DNA from: Hymenolepis diminuta
Lineage: Eukaryota; Platyhelminthes; Cestoda; Cyclophyllidea; Hymenolepididae
Assembly: GCA_900708905.1 (NCBI GenBank)
Contig: CAADRB010000001.1
Span: forward strand, 812,004-876,003
Length of the DNA stretch: 64,000 bases
Direction of reading: 5' to 3'
This document shows, one piece after another, positions 38,653 through 53,100 of this stretch. The number at the start of each line of letters is the position of its first letter. Position 1 is the first letter of the stretch. The translations under genes and the position numbers were made by a program. The notes below the pieces were generated by a model. That model saw nothing but the letters and a program-made list of their open reading frames with translations, ran no database searches and had not been told where the DNA came from.

Positions 38653-40839
38653 CTGCTGGTATAGACAGGACAAACATACGAAACGAATATTCGATTTCGT
38701 GTTTCTATGACCTTTAACAAACTATAAGATAGAAGAATGCTCTCTATGTGTGAGTTGTCAGTTACACCTTAAAGGGCATCGAAGCTAGACAGATTAAAAT
38801 TATAAATCTATACCTCCTCCAAGTCTGTACGAACTTCAACGGTAAGGTTGAAAAGAGAGAGATATATTATTTGAATGCCATGTCTAAGGGGGAAAGGAGA
38901 GAGGAAACACTGGCCTACTAACCAATAAAAGGAAATTTGGGAAAATAGTAAGGAATGTTTCCGAATTTAACGAAATAAGATCACAAAAGCAAATAATTGA
39001 GAAAAGAGAACCAATCACAGATAGAGCAAGTTAAGATATGCGTTAAGAGAATAAAGACAAACGATACGGCAGATGACACTAATGACAATCCTTATCGTAA
39101 ATTACACTGCTGTATTTTAAATAAATAAACATAAATACAATTAATTATTGGATTAATAAAATTGACTAACTATCAAATCCATTTCAGTTAAGCCAGGTCA
39201 TGAAAGCTCAATTTGCCGCTTAACGAGCCTTGAGTTACTGGAATGATCAGGCAGTCAAAACACTTACCTATACACGTTAATAATGACGCCATAAAATTTG
39301 TATTATTTAAAGAATTTCTTTCGCCAAGCTAATATAAATGATGTACTTGGTTTACAATGTAACACGTGATGTCAGAGGCCCTGATTTGTTCAGATTTTTT
39401 GACCTCCTTGTCAATATTTGGAAAAGGTATCACCTCTGGTACCTGCCAACCTATCCAACCAGATTTTAACCACCCTACAAAAATGCGGGATCAGATTTCA
39501 TCTGCAAAGATTCAATTCATTTATATTGTAATAATTATTAAATAACGAATGGATTATAGAAAAATAACTGTCCTATTGACAATCTTTCTATCACTATAAT
39601 CAGGACTTCTGTACGTAACAATCAAAAATGAACCGGAAACAATATGACTTAGCTTGTTAAGCAAAGGTTGTATGCACCAAAGTTTGTTTGGTTATGGTAT
39701 TTCCTAGTTCGCTAAGTAGATACTTAGCAAATTTAAAATAATTAGAAGTAAAGTTATGAATAGGTATTCATTTTGAAAAAAAATACCCCTGATATATTAT
39801 TTCAAATATTTAACATGATATTAAGAGTGTTAATAACGATAATAATAACGTAATTTTTCATATAAGTACCTGAGTGATTTAACGCAAACTTGCCAATTAT
39901 TAAATTATTATTAGTATAATACTCAGCAATAATTTATAATATATTTATATTACCAAGACACCTGAACTGAAATAATAAAGGAATTATCCCAGAAAGAAGA
40001 AGAAATTTTCATTAAAGTCAAGATATCAAAAGAGTTTACTTCATTTGAGCTTTGGATTCGGGTTGTACATTACGTACTAAATGAGAAGTTCACTGCTCAT
40101 GATCCAAAACTCGAGTTCAAGGTTTAACTCTTTGGATTACAGGGTTAATTTAATTGTAATTACGCATTTTCTTCTAATATCCAGCTCAGTAAAACAATTT
40201 TGGCATAGCAAAGCTTATTGTAGCTTAGCTGTCTATAATTTATTTATTAACTAACACTTTTCACTGAAGATATTAGGGAATTTTGAATAACATTATAGGA
40301 GATTTGATATGTAGTATTATTTACAAAAACTTCCAAAAGCAGAATATTACATCAAGTTCGGAAATCACTCCGATGTAGTATGACTGGGAATCTTTACATA
40401 AGTACGTATGTAGAAATTATGAAACTTAAAACAAAAGCCTATGTAAAATGGTAATTTCAAGCAAGGCCTAATGTTATTTGGGCCATACCCATATTCCTTA
40501 ATTCAATTATCCGAATTTTACAGTGGGAAGTTACTTCTCAATCGCCTTGAATACCTCCCGTTTTGCCAATTCATTCGGAATATCTGATATTTTATTTTTT
40601 AAGCCATTTCATTATTCCCATGCCAAAGGTCATTAATCACGACTTAAAATGGCTGATCTGATTTATAGTTTAAACAAATATGTACGAGTTTGAGTAACAA
40701 CGGAGATGATTTTAGACATTTCGTCGTTGTATTGAGATAATTTTACTATTTGATCAACTTATACTGTAAAATATCTACTAAAAGTAATATTTTAATGACG
40801 CAGTGTGATAAGTTAAAGTAGGCGATTCAGCGTGTTTCG
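38653..40839. other. Intergenic DNA upstream of netrin
   Basis: No exon seen. It contains repeat A copy 4 and very AT-rich stretches (39500-39960). The netrin promoter probably lies at the right end or within it. Confidence 0.5.
39995..40145 (+). repeat. Short dispersed repeat A, copy 4 (left half)
   Basis: Contains tcaagatatcaaaagagttt, ggttgtacattacgtactaa and ttcactgctcatgatccaaa, matching the left part of the copy at 30795-31000. The right-half core seen in copies 1-3 is degraded here. Confidence 0.45.
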
Positions 40840-41055
40840 ATGGAGGGCAATTCTGTGGAAGATCGCTTCTGGATAGAACTTGATGGTTCTTTCGTGCAGG
40901 CATGTGTTGGGACGCACACCGCACCCGCACGCGATCAACAGTCTCTGATTGGGTGGCCGGAGTGGTCAGAAGATCAAGACAGTAGCGAGCTCTCGTACGC
41001 GCGCAGAATTCGCTCGTTTCTGTCCGACAAGAAGAAACTAACGTGCGCGATCTAA
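40840..41055 (+). CDS. Upstream open reading frame of 71 codons in the probable netrin 5' leader
   Basis: An ATG-started frame that ends 63 bases before the netrin start codon, in a stretch with noticeably higher GC than the DNA to its left. The product has mixed composition (for example WPEWSEDQDSSELS) and no recognised domain, signal peptide or membrane helix. It is either a regulatory uORF in the netrin mRNA leader, an unrelated small exon, or chance; the higher GC fits transcribed leader sequence. Confidence 0.3.
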   Translation: MEGNSVEDRFWIELDGSFVQACVGTHTAPARDQQSLIGWPEWSEDQDSSELSYARRIRSFLSDKKKLTCAI

Positions 41056-41118
41056 ATGCTTTCTCCCCACTTCTACTTACACGGCCTACACGGCGCTTGG
41101 ATTTAGTCTATTAATTAC

Positions 41119-44100
41119 ATGAGCATGCTACTTCGAAGCCCTACTATCGTACTCCACATAACCCTCCTTTTTGTGGTTTTTCTGACTAAGGCTACCCATA
41201 ATCATACTCCAATCCCTTCCACAACTTCAACATCTCCCAATTTTAAAGTTGTCTACGAATCCCCCAGCTCAGTGTGCTATGCTGATAATCGGGCATACCT
41301 GTGTACTCCTCCCTTTACCAATATTGCAGAAGGTGTCCCTGTGGTTGCAACTTCGACTTGTGGGCAAAATGGACGTCCTGAAAAGATTTGTCAAAATCTA
41401 GCCGATGGCCAACAGAGACACGGTCCATGCGAGATTTGTGACGCGAGAAAAACCACCACAAGTCGTGGACCTGAGCGGCTGACAGACAGGCATATCACTT
41501 CAAATCAGACTTGTTGGGTTTCGGGACGTGTACCTCCCGGTGGAACTGTGAATCTAACTCTCTCCTTGGGAAAACGGTTCGAAATTTTCTACATCTCTCT
41601 TCAACCCTGTGGTCCCCTCCCTGATTCAATTGCACTCTACAAATCTTCAGATTTTGGAAGAACTTGGAAACCCTGGCAATATTTCTCAATCGACTGTTAT
41701 CGAGCCTTCGGATTGCCCACAAGTAGTGAGCACAGTGCACAAATCTCTTCAGCAAATATTCAGGAGGTACTCTGTGTTGCACTGAAGCCTCCTTCCAAGT
41801 ATAACTCTCAGGGTGGACAAGTTTCCAATGTAATCGCTTTCAGTACCACTATCGGCAGATCTACTCTTCAATCCTGGAGCCCAGCTCTCATTGACTGGAT
41901 GACAATGACAGACCTTCAGGTTAGCTTGTCACGTTTTCCATCGAAGAAAAAAAGCGGAGGCAGTGGGGAAGGTGAAAAGAGTTCCACGGATGCTCCTGCT
42001 ATTTTAAACAGACGAGATCGCAGTAGTAGCCAGCGAAGAGTCTCTCATAAGTCCCCAGTTTTCAGACTTGGTGGAGGTGGAATAAGCGCCAATGGACGAC
42101 TCTATGATAGAATGCTATCTGATGGGGATACCTTCAATTCTTCTTCAAAGTGGAGTCATGAGAAGTCGGAGGAAGAGAGAATGAATAAAGTAGATGATGG
42201 AGAAGCTGTCTACTTCGCCTTCTCGGATATTACAGTCGGTGGAAGATGCAAGTGTAATGGACATGCAAATCGGTGCATTCGGGATCGAATAGTAAAGAAG
42301 GATCCCAGCGGTGAGGAGGTGGTTACCTGGGGACCCCTTCGTTGTGATTGTCAACACAATACCGTTGGCGCCGACTGCGAACGATGTGCTCCAGGATATC
42401 TTGATCGACCATGGGCTAGAGCTACTAATGAGGATGCAAATGTCTGCAAGGGTAAGAATATTTGTTTCTAATTTTTTTAAGGTGAAATAATTTGGTACTA
42501 AATCAAATTATTTTCTCAGAAAAAAAGTGGAAAAATTTTTCATTTTTGTTTTTTATTTGCGGAAAATGCAAGTCACTAATTTGGCTACTGATAGAGACAC
42601 AAATTCGAAATAAATGCCAATTTTCAGGCCTAATTTAATCAAATAAATAAGATTGCGTGATTAAATTTATCAAAATTAATCAAGGCACAAATAAATATTC
42701 GTTTTTTTAAAATAGAGTAATTTAAATCTACATCATGACCATTGATATCATGAAATTTTTGGAATTTAAAAATCAAATATGCCAAACAACAAGAAAAGTC
42801 AGATTTATGTAGTTCCCCTCAGAAAAAATAACAAATGATCTCATTTGATTTGTCATTGTCAGAGATGTTACGAGTAGTTAGAAATTGCGGATTTATTAAT
42901 TTTGCTGACAGTGAGCTGAGCACATAGTGATTGGTCACTGATGCGGTCTCAAGATATTATCCCGGCAGAGGTCTCGTGTTAGAAGGCTGCCAAAATACCT
43001 TCGACAACTATTCTTAAAAAATAATAAAATTCTCCCCTTGGGCGGGAATTGCAAAAAGCTGAGTGAGATAGCCACAAGAGAACGGCTAGTTTTTGCGCGA
43101 TAATATCTTGATGCTCATCTCCCCCGGTATACCTCAATTTCTTGTGATAAGAAAATTTGTCGCATTATTACCGATGACTAAATCGTCCCACAACACATCA
43201 TTCCTAATCATTTCCCAAATAAACAGAAGAAACAAGTGTTGTTTTGAGGCGAGTAAGCTATTCTTAGATTTAACAAACAATAGAGAGAATGTGTTGTCTG
43301 TTTATGGAATATATTTGACGTGCAACAGCGTCTATTCTTTTGTCAAAATCATCCTAGATAATGGCCACTAGTTGACGGAAGTTTGAATTTAACCGGGTTT
43401 GCGTGTCACGGCGATTTAGCCCCGTATCTAAAGTTATATTTTGGGACCTTTTTATTTACAGGTTCAACACGCAATCTCCACTTGCGACATGTTTTTCTCT
43501 ATCCCGTCGAGAGGTTCCTCTTTTCACCGCTCTTTTTTGCTTTTATGGGAAAAGTTGAGCTTTTCACAAGACAATTTCACCCACCGCTAGTTGCACTTGG
43601 CAGAATTCGTGGCTGAAGGGAATAAAAATGATCGCAACGCTAGATAAGGCACACTCACGCTAATCAAAACCGCGTTTGATCTTGGTGTGGTTATAGTTCC
43701 CTAGATTATTTATGCGATTTTCAAAATACTAATATAATATTATAATTTTGAGTAGATTAGCAAATTTTTCATTGGGACGTGCGGCTCGATATGTACATTA
43801 TAAAATCATGATTAACGCAAGTTGCTAACATTTTTAGAAGATTGTATTTTTTCATGATCATTTTTTCATGCCCAAGTCATTCTAATACACGGTTTATAGT
43901 TTACCTATTTATAACGGATCAAAGACTGTCTTGCACCTGACGATACAATTCGTTTATTTTCACGATAAGGCCGAAATTACATTTAACATTTTTTCCTCGC
44001 GGAAAGTAGTTGAGCACAGGGAAAATTAAAACTGTCCAATATGGATTAGGAGAAGGGCATCAAAGAGACGTAGAAGATTAATTCAGAGCATCAAATGATT

Positions 44101-47100
44101 TATACAAAATTTAAAATTTTGAAGCGGAATGTGCGCTTTTTACTTCTTGGGCTTAGTTTAGGACTTGTTCATTGTTTCTTGAATAAACGCATATTAGATC
44201 TGGTCAGAGTTTAATGACTAGTTAAGTAATACAGGCGATTGTTCAACCGCCTCGGATAAAATGTGCTTCTAATGCCCAGTGCACTAGTAGCTTGATAAGA
44301 GTAAACTTTTATCTTGACAAAGCTCACTAGACTTCACCCAAGATAGACGTATATGTATCCTCTACTTAAGTCAGTATTACAATGAAAGTGATTGTACGTG
44401 CCATCAGAATCAATGTCCTCCCAGGAAGACCATATATATGCACAATAACTGTTTTTTATTTGAACTTCCGAGTTAGTTCGCTTAACTTTAATGTATTTCT
44501 ATCATTTTCAAGCGGAAAGAAGCGTGCATCTTTGCTAGGTCGAATAAGTGCGTTTCAGAATCTAAGATGAATGTTTGAATGCTTCCATCCAATGGGTTTA
44601 GAAATCGATGCATTAAATATTCGCGACCGATAAGTAAACTAAACATTATTTTATTTTGATTCTTTTACAAATGTGAAAAATATCTAATCATTTATATTTT
44701 AAGAATAATATTATTTTTTAACATGATTTTATTTGTGTCCACCTTCATTTCCTCAAATTTAATAACCTAAGAAAACAATATTACTCACACTCATCAGTTT
44801 CAATCAAATTAAATATAATTTAAGGGCTCTAGTAATAAAATAGTTTTTATTATGTAATAATAACGATAGGAAGATATTATCTGCAAGGTAGTTTCTATAG
44901 TGTGTACTGTAGGTAAATGCGAAAGAAAACCATATTATATGCAACACTGTGTATAGTGTATATACCATTGAGAAATGGATGTTTCTTTGAAACATAATCA
45001 GGGTAAGATACTCGTTTTTTACGAAAGAGAAGAGAAGGGACACTTTTGTAAGGAGAATAAATGGTGATATACTAACAAACGCGTTATTTTTACTAGGATA
45101 AGAAACACATTATTAGCAGTGCAAGTAAGATTTTCAGCGGTCAGTGGTCCAGATTCGCTACGTTCTTCGAACTAGGTGGTTATTATTATCCATGATAGCA
45201 CGGAAAAACTATTTCAATTTTTAGTCATTAGATAGTATCTGAACAAAAATTCCGTAAGGAATGAAACAAGGAGACGAATAGGGATATCAGAAGTTGCCCA
45301 CTCTCTAATCAAGCATATAATTTGCTATGCAATATCCGAATGTTCCAAAGCGCAATTTTCATGATTGGAACCCCAGATTTCTGGATCATTTCAGACCGGC
45401 AAAATGTGGTGTTTGTTGATCAGTTAGTTTAATTAAGAGACTGGTCATACTAATCAGATTCCTCTGCGTTTTTTTATAGAAATGAGCGGGTAGATGAAGC
45501 TAATAAGGGCATTTTAAACTTCAGAGTTCACTCATGAGTAACTGGCATTTAGTCTTTCTTATATTTTCAAAACACCAAATTTTGGTGAATATACTCCAAT
45601 ACTAATAACTACTCCTTTTCTCCAATCTATTTTAAATTTTATTGCAAATTCTCTGCATTTTAAACAGATTATTTTCCGATTTTCAGCAATATTTATTCAA
45701 ACAAAGTGCATGGGAAATTTTGCAACATTTGTGGGAATTTTACTACTAAAACAATGAAATCAGAGAGTGTCTATAAAACAATAGTGACAGAAAAAGAAAT
45801 CCTCCATTTAGGGTTAATTAATTTGTATCTATTCACAATTGAGTGGAGATAAGGAGACAATAAAGTCTCTTAATTAATATTGCCACCTTCGGTAAAAATG
45901 GTGATCATCTCCTGGACAATTCAATTAACGAAAATAAACCATTGCACAATTATCTTACGTTCTGCCTGTGTTTCTTAACGTAAGCTAAAATATGATAGAC
46001 AAGTCATGAAAATAGTTTGCTTTAATGTTTGATTACTTATTATAAAACCCCCGAAAATTTCAAATACTTGAGATCATTTTGAAGTTGGTAAACATCAATA
46101 ATGGAGAAGTTGAAATTTTTTAATACCCTAAAAATACAGAGAGGATCTTTTAAAAGCTTATATCACGGACTGGTGTCTGAATGTGTGAAATAGCGAAATA
46201 GTATAATGAGGGATAAAAAAGGGATCGGGTAAGAATTTATACGTACGGTTTAGAAGCACTTTCTCTTAGAGGGTACAATTTATATTGTAATAATCACATG
46301 TTTCAAAGTCCAAATTTTCAAAATTTAATCTTTGAGTTCGTATTTGTGATATTTGGAATGTGATAATTTCATCGAACGATTTGATTTATTTATAATTTAT
46401 TCACTTCAGATTTGATTTATTAATATATACTGACCGCCATGAGCAGGTGGATGGGATGAGTAAAGACTTTTAATCATGGCAGAGCTCGTTAATTATACGA
46501 TGAGAATTAAACACATAAAAGTTCCGAAATTGCTAAATAAGAACAAATTTTCAGATTTTTCGCCCTGAAAATTTACGCTATTTTAAATGGCCAGCACATA
46601 CATTTAAAATTAGCTTACTCTTCTCGTCTCTATTTAAAGATTTAGATCACAGAGTCTATAGAATGGCTGGGAAATAACTTCCTATTTAAGAATGAAAATA
46701 AATAATTTTATTTGTTAGGTAAAAGGAACCCGAGGATAACACACATCTGAAGTTGGAAACGAAATTCCAAATACTCATTAGTAATCGTCTGTAGCTTCTA
46801 TTATTGAGCCTATGCTCTTGAGTTTTCTAGATACGTTCTGAAAGGGTCTTTGGATCTATCAAAACAAGTACGTCTGTAATGCTTCTTCATCGAAACCGAA
46901 CTGCAACAACAACTTTTATCCATCATACATATATACGCATAGGGGAAGCAAATATCCTTAGAATTTCCTTCTAACACACCGTTTGATTTCCACTCCTAGT
47001 TCTTCCTCATATTACCCGTGAGAGCGACCCTACTTTTTCACCTGTCACAGCAGCGGTCAATACGCTAAAGAGGTGCTGGCACACACACTTTTGCTATTTC

Positions 47101-50100
47101 GCTACTACGTTGGAGGGAAAAGGGCAAAAAGTCTTTCAATTTCTTCCCGTTTCGCAAGCGGTGTATGAATGCTTTGGCGTTTCAATCCGAAGACGTAGAA
47201 TTCCTCTTTTTTAATTTCCGAATCACATCTTTGTAAAGGAACTGAAAGTGGAAAGCTGACACTTTAAACAAATTGCTTTCTTAGGTGTTAGAATTATCAA
47301 TTTTGTGCTCTTACTTAAATGAGTAGTACTACTGGTTTGGTCAACTTTCATATATAAAAAATATTGATTACTTTAGCTCAAAAATATATTTTCATTAATA
47401 AAATATTCCATTTGTACTATCCTTCTCAAAATTTGATAAAATTTCAAACATTTGTTATTTAGAATAATGAGTAGTTTTAACAGACCATGTCGAATAGCAG
47501 TCTTGTTACTAGATGAAACCACGGCTTAAAATAGATGAGAATTTGATGTAAATTCGTATCATTATAATAAAGATTGATTTTGCAAAAAATGATAAAATTT
47601 AGATCTTTACTTCCCACACATTTTATTCATTAAATTTTAAGGTATTCGAAAGCGGATATATGCCAATTTCGCTTCGCGGCTTTTATATCAAACAAAGCTT
47701 CTTGTGAAATAAATACTTTAATTGAGACATTCACTGTCATATCTTTACAATATTTAGCCAATGAATTTAAAATATTATTTAATTGCAATTGTTATAAGTT
47801 CAAATCACAGAGGATAAGACAAAGTAGATAGCACTGGACATATTAAATCCAGTCTATAAATAATATTATAAAGGTTCAAACCTATGAATAACATTCTGTC
47901 ATCCCAGAATGGAAATTTCAGTGCGGTTAGCTATTCACGTCACTGAGTGTGTATAGATGAGGATCGGTCTCAATGAGTCACTGCCTTGACAAAAGTGCAT
48001 GTCGACCATTGCTCCATAGATGCATTTAATAGCTATTGTCAGCTAGGCCTGCGATCATTTTGAGTTTTCGAAATGAAATAGCTTGAATTCTCATACGAAA
48101 AGAGCAGTAACACTTTGACGTGATCTTTTTACCAGTTGTAACATAGAAGAACTTGTGTTGTACCAGTAATAGTCCAATTCGACTCATTTCAGAACATGAG
48201 TTCAAAATTCAAAATTCAAAAAGTCGTTAAATCGGTAAAATTGGACTCAGAAAGTAATCTTTGTTGCACTTCCACACCATCCAGATAAAAATTTCTTTCA
48301 TGATTAATGATAACTATGTAATTTTAGACTTTCGTTTAAAATCTTTCTCCAGCATATGGAAACGACAACGCAAAATTATAATTGAGGAGGAACGTGAAGT
48401 ATTGCCTCTATCTAATATATAAATTATTGAGCCTTCAAATATATGTCCTTTTGCATAAAAATGTAGATTGAAAATGTCAGAAGAGAGGAGTATTTATCAT
48501 ATACCTTCGTAGTATACGATAACGTATGACTTTTGTTTGAAATTCAACAACGCCACCTTTATATTTCACTGTCAATCTAGTACATATCTATACCCATAAA
48601 ACGATACTGGAATTTCTATAAGTGTAAACTGAACCTCAGTATTTTGCGCATCCGCAGCTAATTCAAATTTTTACTCAAATATATTCAAATTTTAAAACCC
48701 TGTGAGGCTATTCAAATGGCATCACTTTAAACGATCAGAAATTATGTTGACAGAATGCGCGTTGTGTCAGCTGCAGTAACAACAACGACGACGCTCATAT
48801 CCAACATCTCGTTTGCGGACGAATTTATCCATCCTCCAGTTGCCATTCACACACATCCAAGCTTTGACAGCTGTCAACTTCACACCTGTCTTATGCGATG
48901 GACTGTAGGAGGGGGAGGGGCGAAGGAAGTGGGGCTGATTTATCATGTTTGACCTGCACGTTTATGATCCATCCACCTTGGTGGGTAGTGGTGGTGGTGG
49001 TTTACTACGCCTCGTTTTACAGGCTTTACGCTCCACCCCACCCCATCGGATAAGTCAGTCTTCAGCATCAATTAGCGGCAAGGTTTCCGACACCCTAAAA
49101 TCTGGGCGAAATGGGGAGATAATAAATGCCTAATATCTTCCAAGCCGGCTAACACGATTTAAGAAACCAAGAAATCGCTCATGCTCTTCATTTTGTGCAT
49201 TATTATGATTGATTATTCGGTTTGTTTCACCGGACAATGCTATGAGATAAATAAGGAGATACACAACCCGCAATATAGTTATTGTGAAATTTAGAGATAT
49301 GAAGAAGAGTGAAGTTTCTTATGTGGTCGTTTTTGATTGGGATATTTAAAGTCGATAAATTTGTTGAAAGTTTAGTCCAAAAGGAGTTTGAGTGTAAACT
49401 TAAATAGAAAAATCGATTTTAATGGTTGAAAACGAGTATTCCAAAAACCACCGCCAATTTATTTAAAATTAAAAATATCAAGATCTATTATGAAAGTAGA
49501 AATAGTGGTTCAAATAAATTAAATTAATTTTTTCATTTAATTATTTAAACAACCAGTAATTAGAATGAGATACGCTTTATTTGAACGTTTATTGCTAAAA
49601 ATAGTATCCTATAAACTATTTCTTAAATAGCGTAGACTACAAGCGAGATAAATGAGACCGATGCACAGAGACAAATCTTTTGCTTCAGACCTAAGAATTT
49701 CATTTCGCTTGATAAACACTTTTAAAACATTAAAGATTTTCCAGCAAGGCAATCGCCAAACTAATAAATTAATATTTCTTGTTTAAATTTGATTGGTTGA
49801 AAGTGACTGAGATGCTACTTATCAAATAGGATTTAATAAATTTCATTTCCATACACTTCATCTAAATATCTTTGTAATCCTTGGGGTATTTATTTTTAAG
49901 ATCGTGAAAGACTCCATTGCTCCCTTAATTAGTAAATACGATAACCCAAATGCGATGGATTCTTAAACATCAAAGTCCTCTATTATATTCTCATTTAACA
50001 AGACTGAGTATTTTTATTTAGCATTATTATTAAATGTCCTGAATTCTTCAGCTTGCCAATGCAATAATCACACTTCGACATGCATGTTCGACATCAATCT

Positions 50101-53100
50101 CTATCGCAAATCAGGAGGGCGCTCTGGTGGTGTCTGTTTGAGTTGTGGACACAACACTGAAGGTGTCCACTGTCAAGAATGTATTGCCGGTTACACTAGA
50201 CGCTCCGAATATCCCATATTCTCTCCTAACGCTTGTCAAGGTTGAAATTACCACCCTCGGCGTTGTAACTAACTGTTGTATTGACTGTAGTGGTGTTGTC
50301 TTTCCCTCTCTTGTTTCGATGTTGTGTACAGATTCAATGTTGTCTATAACATTTCTCTTCCAGCTTGTGAATGCAACCTCCACTCAAATACTTGTACCTT
50401 CTCCCAACACTTATTCCTTCTTTCAAAGAAGACCAGTGGTGGAGTTTGCGAGGATTGTCGACATCATACAACAGGAGAAAAATGTCATCAATGTATGGAG
50501 GGATATTATCGAGATTGGACAAAGCCTGTCAGCCACCCCCGAGTCTGTCTTAGTAAGTTCTAACTAAACACTGTTTTGCTTAATAGACCAGCATTTATAT
50601 TTTCGGATTTTTTTAATGTGAAGACATTTAGCGCTTTATCGCTCAGACCATTAATAATTCCCTTTGAAAAAACTCACCGCCTGATATAAACCTTTTTATA
50701 ATTTATTTCATGGAAAATTTGTTCCTTCGTTTTTAGATCTCCCGAAACTGCATCCACCATGCTATAGATGTTGTGCTTAATTGTCGTGATTTGTACTTTT
50801 TTAATTTAGATATTGAGGAGCTAAAATATATTTTTTGTGCTTGTTTAGAGTGTCAGTGTCATTCGATTGGATCAATTGGAAATCGGCCCTGTGACCGTAA
50901 GACTGGTCAATGTCACTGCAAACCCGGTGTGACGGGTCAAAACTGCAATCGGTGCCTGGAGGGCTACAAACAGACAAGGTCGAAAATTACACCCTGCGTT
51001 AAAGGTAAGACACCACAGTTCATCCTCTATCTGCTTTTGAAATGCATAATTGAGCTGAATGCGTTTACATTTTACTTATTTCTTTCCATAAATATAAGGT
51101 TGAATCAAAGGCTGCAAATTGTTTCAAATCCTTTCTTAGGGAACCTATAATTTCGTGTTCATTACTAAGGGAAAATTTGAACATACTGGCTATATCAAAT
51201 AAAATTATTCTGTAAAAGTCACGAAAATAAGAGTTAAAACAATTAAAAAGATATTTTATAGGCGTTTTTATTTATTTATTTTTGACAAGGCAAATAATTA
51301 GTAATAAAAAAAATACTCCCATTTGATATGCTTCAAAGTTAACGGGAAGTGAATTGGGTCTTAGATGTATAATCTCGTCCATAATGACTAAAGACTCTGA
51401 TACAGTTTAACCTTAATAAAATTATCTGTATTTTATTAAAGAGGAGCATCTATAAGAATCAGATTGGATTCGCACGGCTTATTTGGGTTTCTCACTACTA
51501 GTGAGGCTCCATGATGCTTGGAAAGCGCTTTCCTAAATGACTTTGTGAATTATTGATTCGTTTTAACAAGGCCGGTTAACCTTCTTATGAGTAGTACCTC
51601 GAATAATTATGATGCATGACTTAACCAATCGAAAAATTGAAACCCGAGATTCCTACAAGAAATAAAGTTTTCTAGTATCCCTATGTCATTTAAATACATT
51701 TTCTTACTTTGCTCTCAATATCATTATTTTTACTTCTTTTTTTCATTCGCAGCTGTCGACTCTCTGATTTTCTCGGGATCAGCAACAAGATGTGAGTATT
51801 TTGTTTCCTCCTCTGTCATGTGACAATGTATGTTGGGAGAACTTGTCCAGCTTATTTATTTGCCTGAACTCTCATTGCTGGATGAAATATATACTTTGTC
51901 CTTTTGGCCTGAATACGAAAGGACTTGAGGTGACTTATCTTTCCAAATAGAGAAAATAGCATCCCCAAGTTAAACATTTCGTGAAAAAAACTATTCATAA
52001 TCAAACTACTTATTCATTACGTCGTGTATTTATAGAGTTGTTTCAATCGAATAATCATTACGATACAATAATTTTAATGCGGTTTAATATTAACTTATCC
52101 ATTGCGGCTTTTCTAGGAAAGCTCTCTTAAACAGCTCAAATTAAGATTTCTTCGTAGGTTTCTATTATTTTCTTGCTATTTTAGCACGAGACAACGTCCT
52201 GAGGCATTGTCTGCATTAATTATTTTTAATTATGCACAAAATTATATTTTTTTCTTTCTAACCCGAAATCTTGCTTTAAAAACAATGATATAGTCCTAGA
52301 GTTCAAATGTATGTTACTTATTTTGAAGATTTAAATTTTCAATGTCGCCTCCCTCTTAATTAATTAATGTTATCAATATATTACTCGGGTTTTTTTCAAT
52401 ACCATTTATATCTAGATCACTTTGTCATGAATTGATCACTTATATAAAAACCACGATTTGGTTTAGTGTTTTCAGCATTGCATTTCTTGAAGAAAGTGGA
52501 AAGGAAAATGTGCTCTTGAGAGGAAAAAATTTCTCGGAAGTGCTAGTGATGACTGATACCGCTTCAAAACACATGAAAAAATTAATTTCGGTTGGAGATT
52601 AGTTTTAAAGGTGCTTAGATGAAAAATTTTTCGGAATGTAGGTTTTCATGAACATAGTTATAGCGTTTTATCGTTACTTTTGGTCACGTTGGTTAAGACA
52701 TTACCATTGACCAGTAGAAAAAGTGCAACTGTTTTTCTCCGCTTCTTAAAGAGATCTCCTCCACAGAAATACTATTAAATTCAATGCCCTTCAGATCTTA
52801 TAATATGTTTTTTATTTGAGTATCAGAAGTCATAATTTGAGCTTCAAAGGTAATCCAGTTAAAGAAAATATATTACTAATAAATCCATGAAAATGATTTC
52901 ATTTATCTACCTTTCTGGTTATTTGGACGAAAAGTTAAAATATTAGCAGGGCAGAGATTCTTTCTCTCATAGTACGTTACATAAAAAAGCTATGCAGATT
53001 CTGAAACAATCTTTTTATATTTTATACTTAAATTGCAAATAAATTCATGGCACTTTTCCTCTGCAGTGACGGTTCATTCAGTTGATAGTTAACTTAAAAT

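Noticed and set aside
43383..43616. 77-codon frame in netrin intron 1
   Set aside because: No netrin character and no phase-1 exon structure that would fit between exons 1 and 2a.
50111..50567. Several long open frames overlapping the two LE2 exons on both strands
   Set aside because: They are shadows of the two netrin exons in other frames; the netrin frame alone gives the cysteine pattern and matching splice phases.
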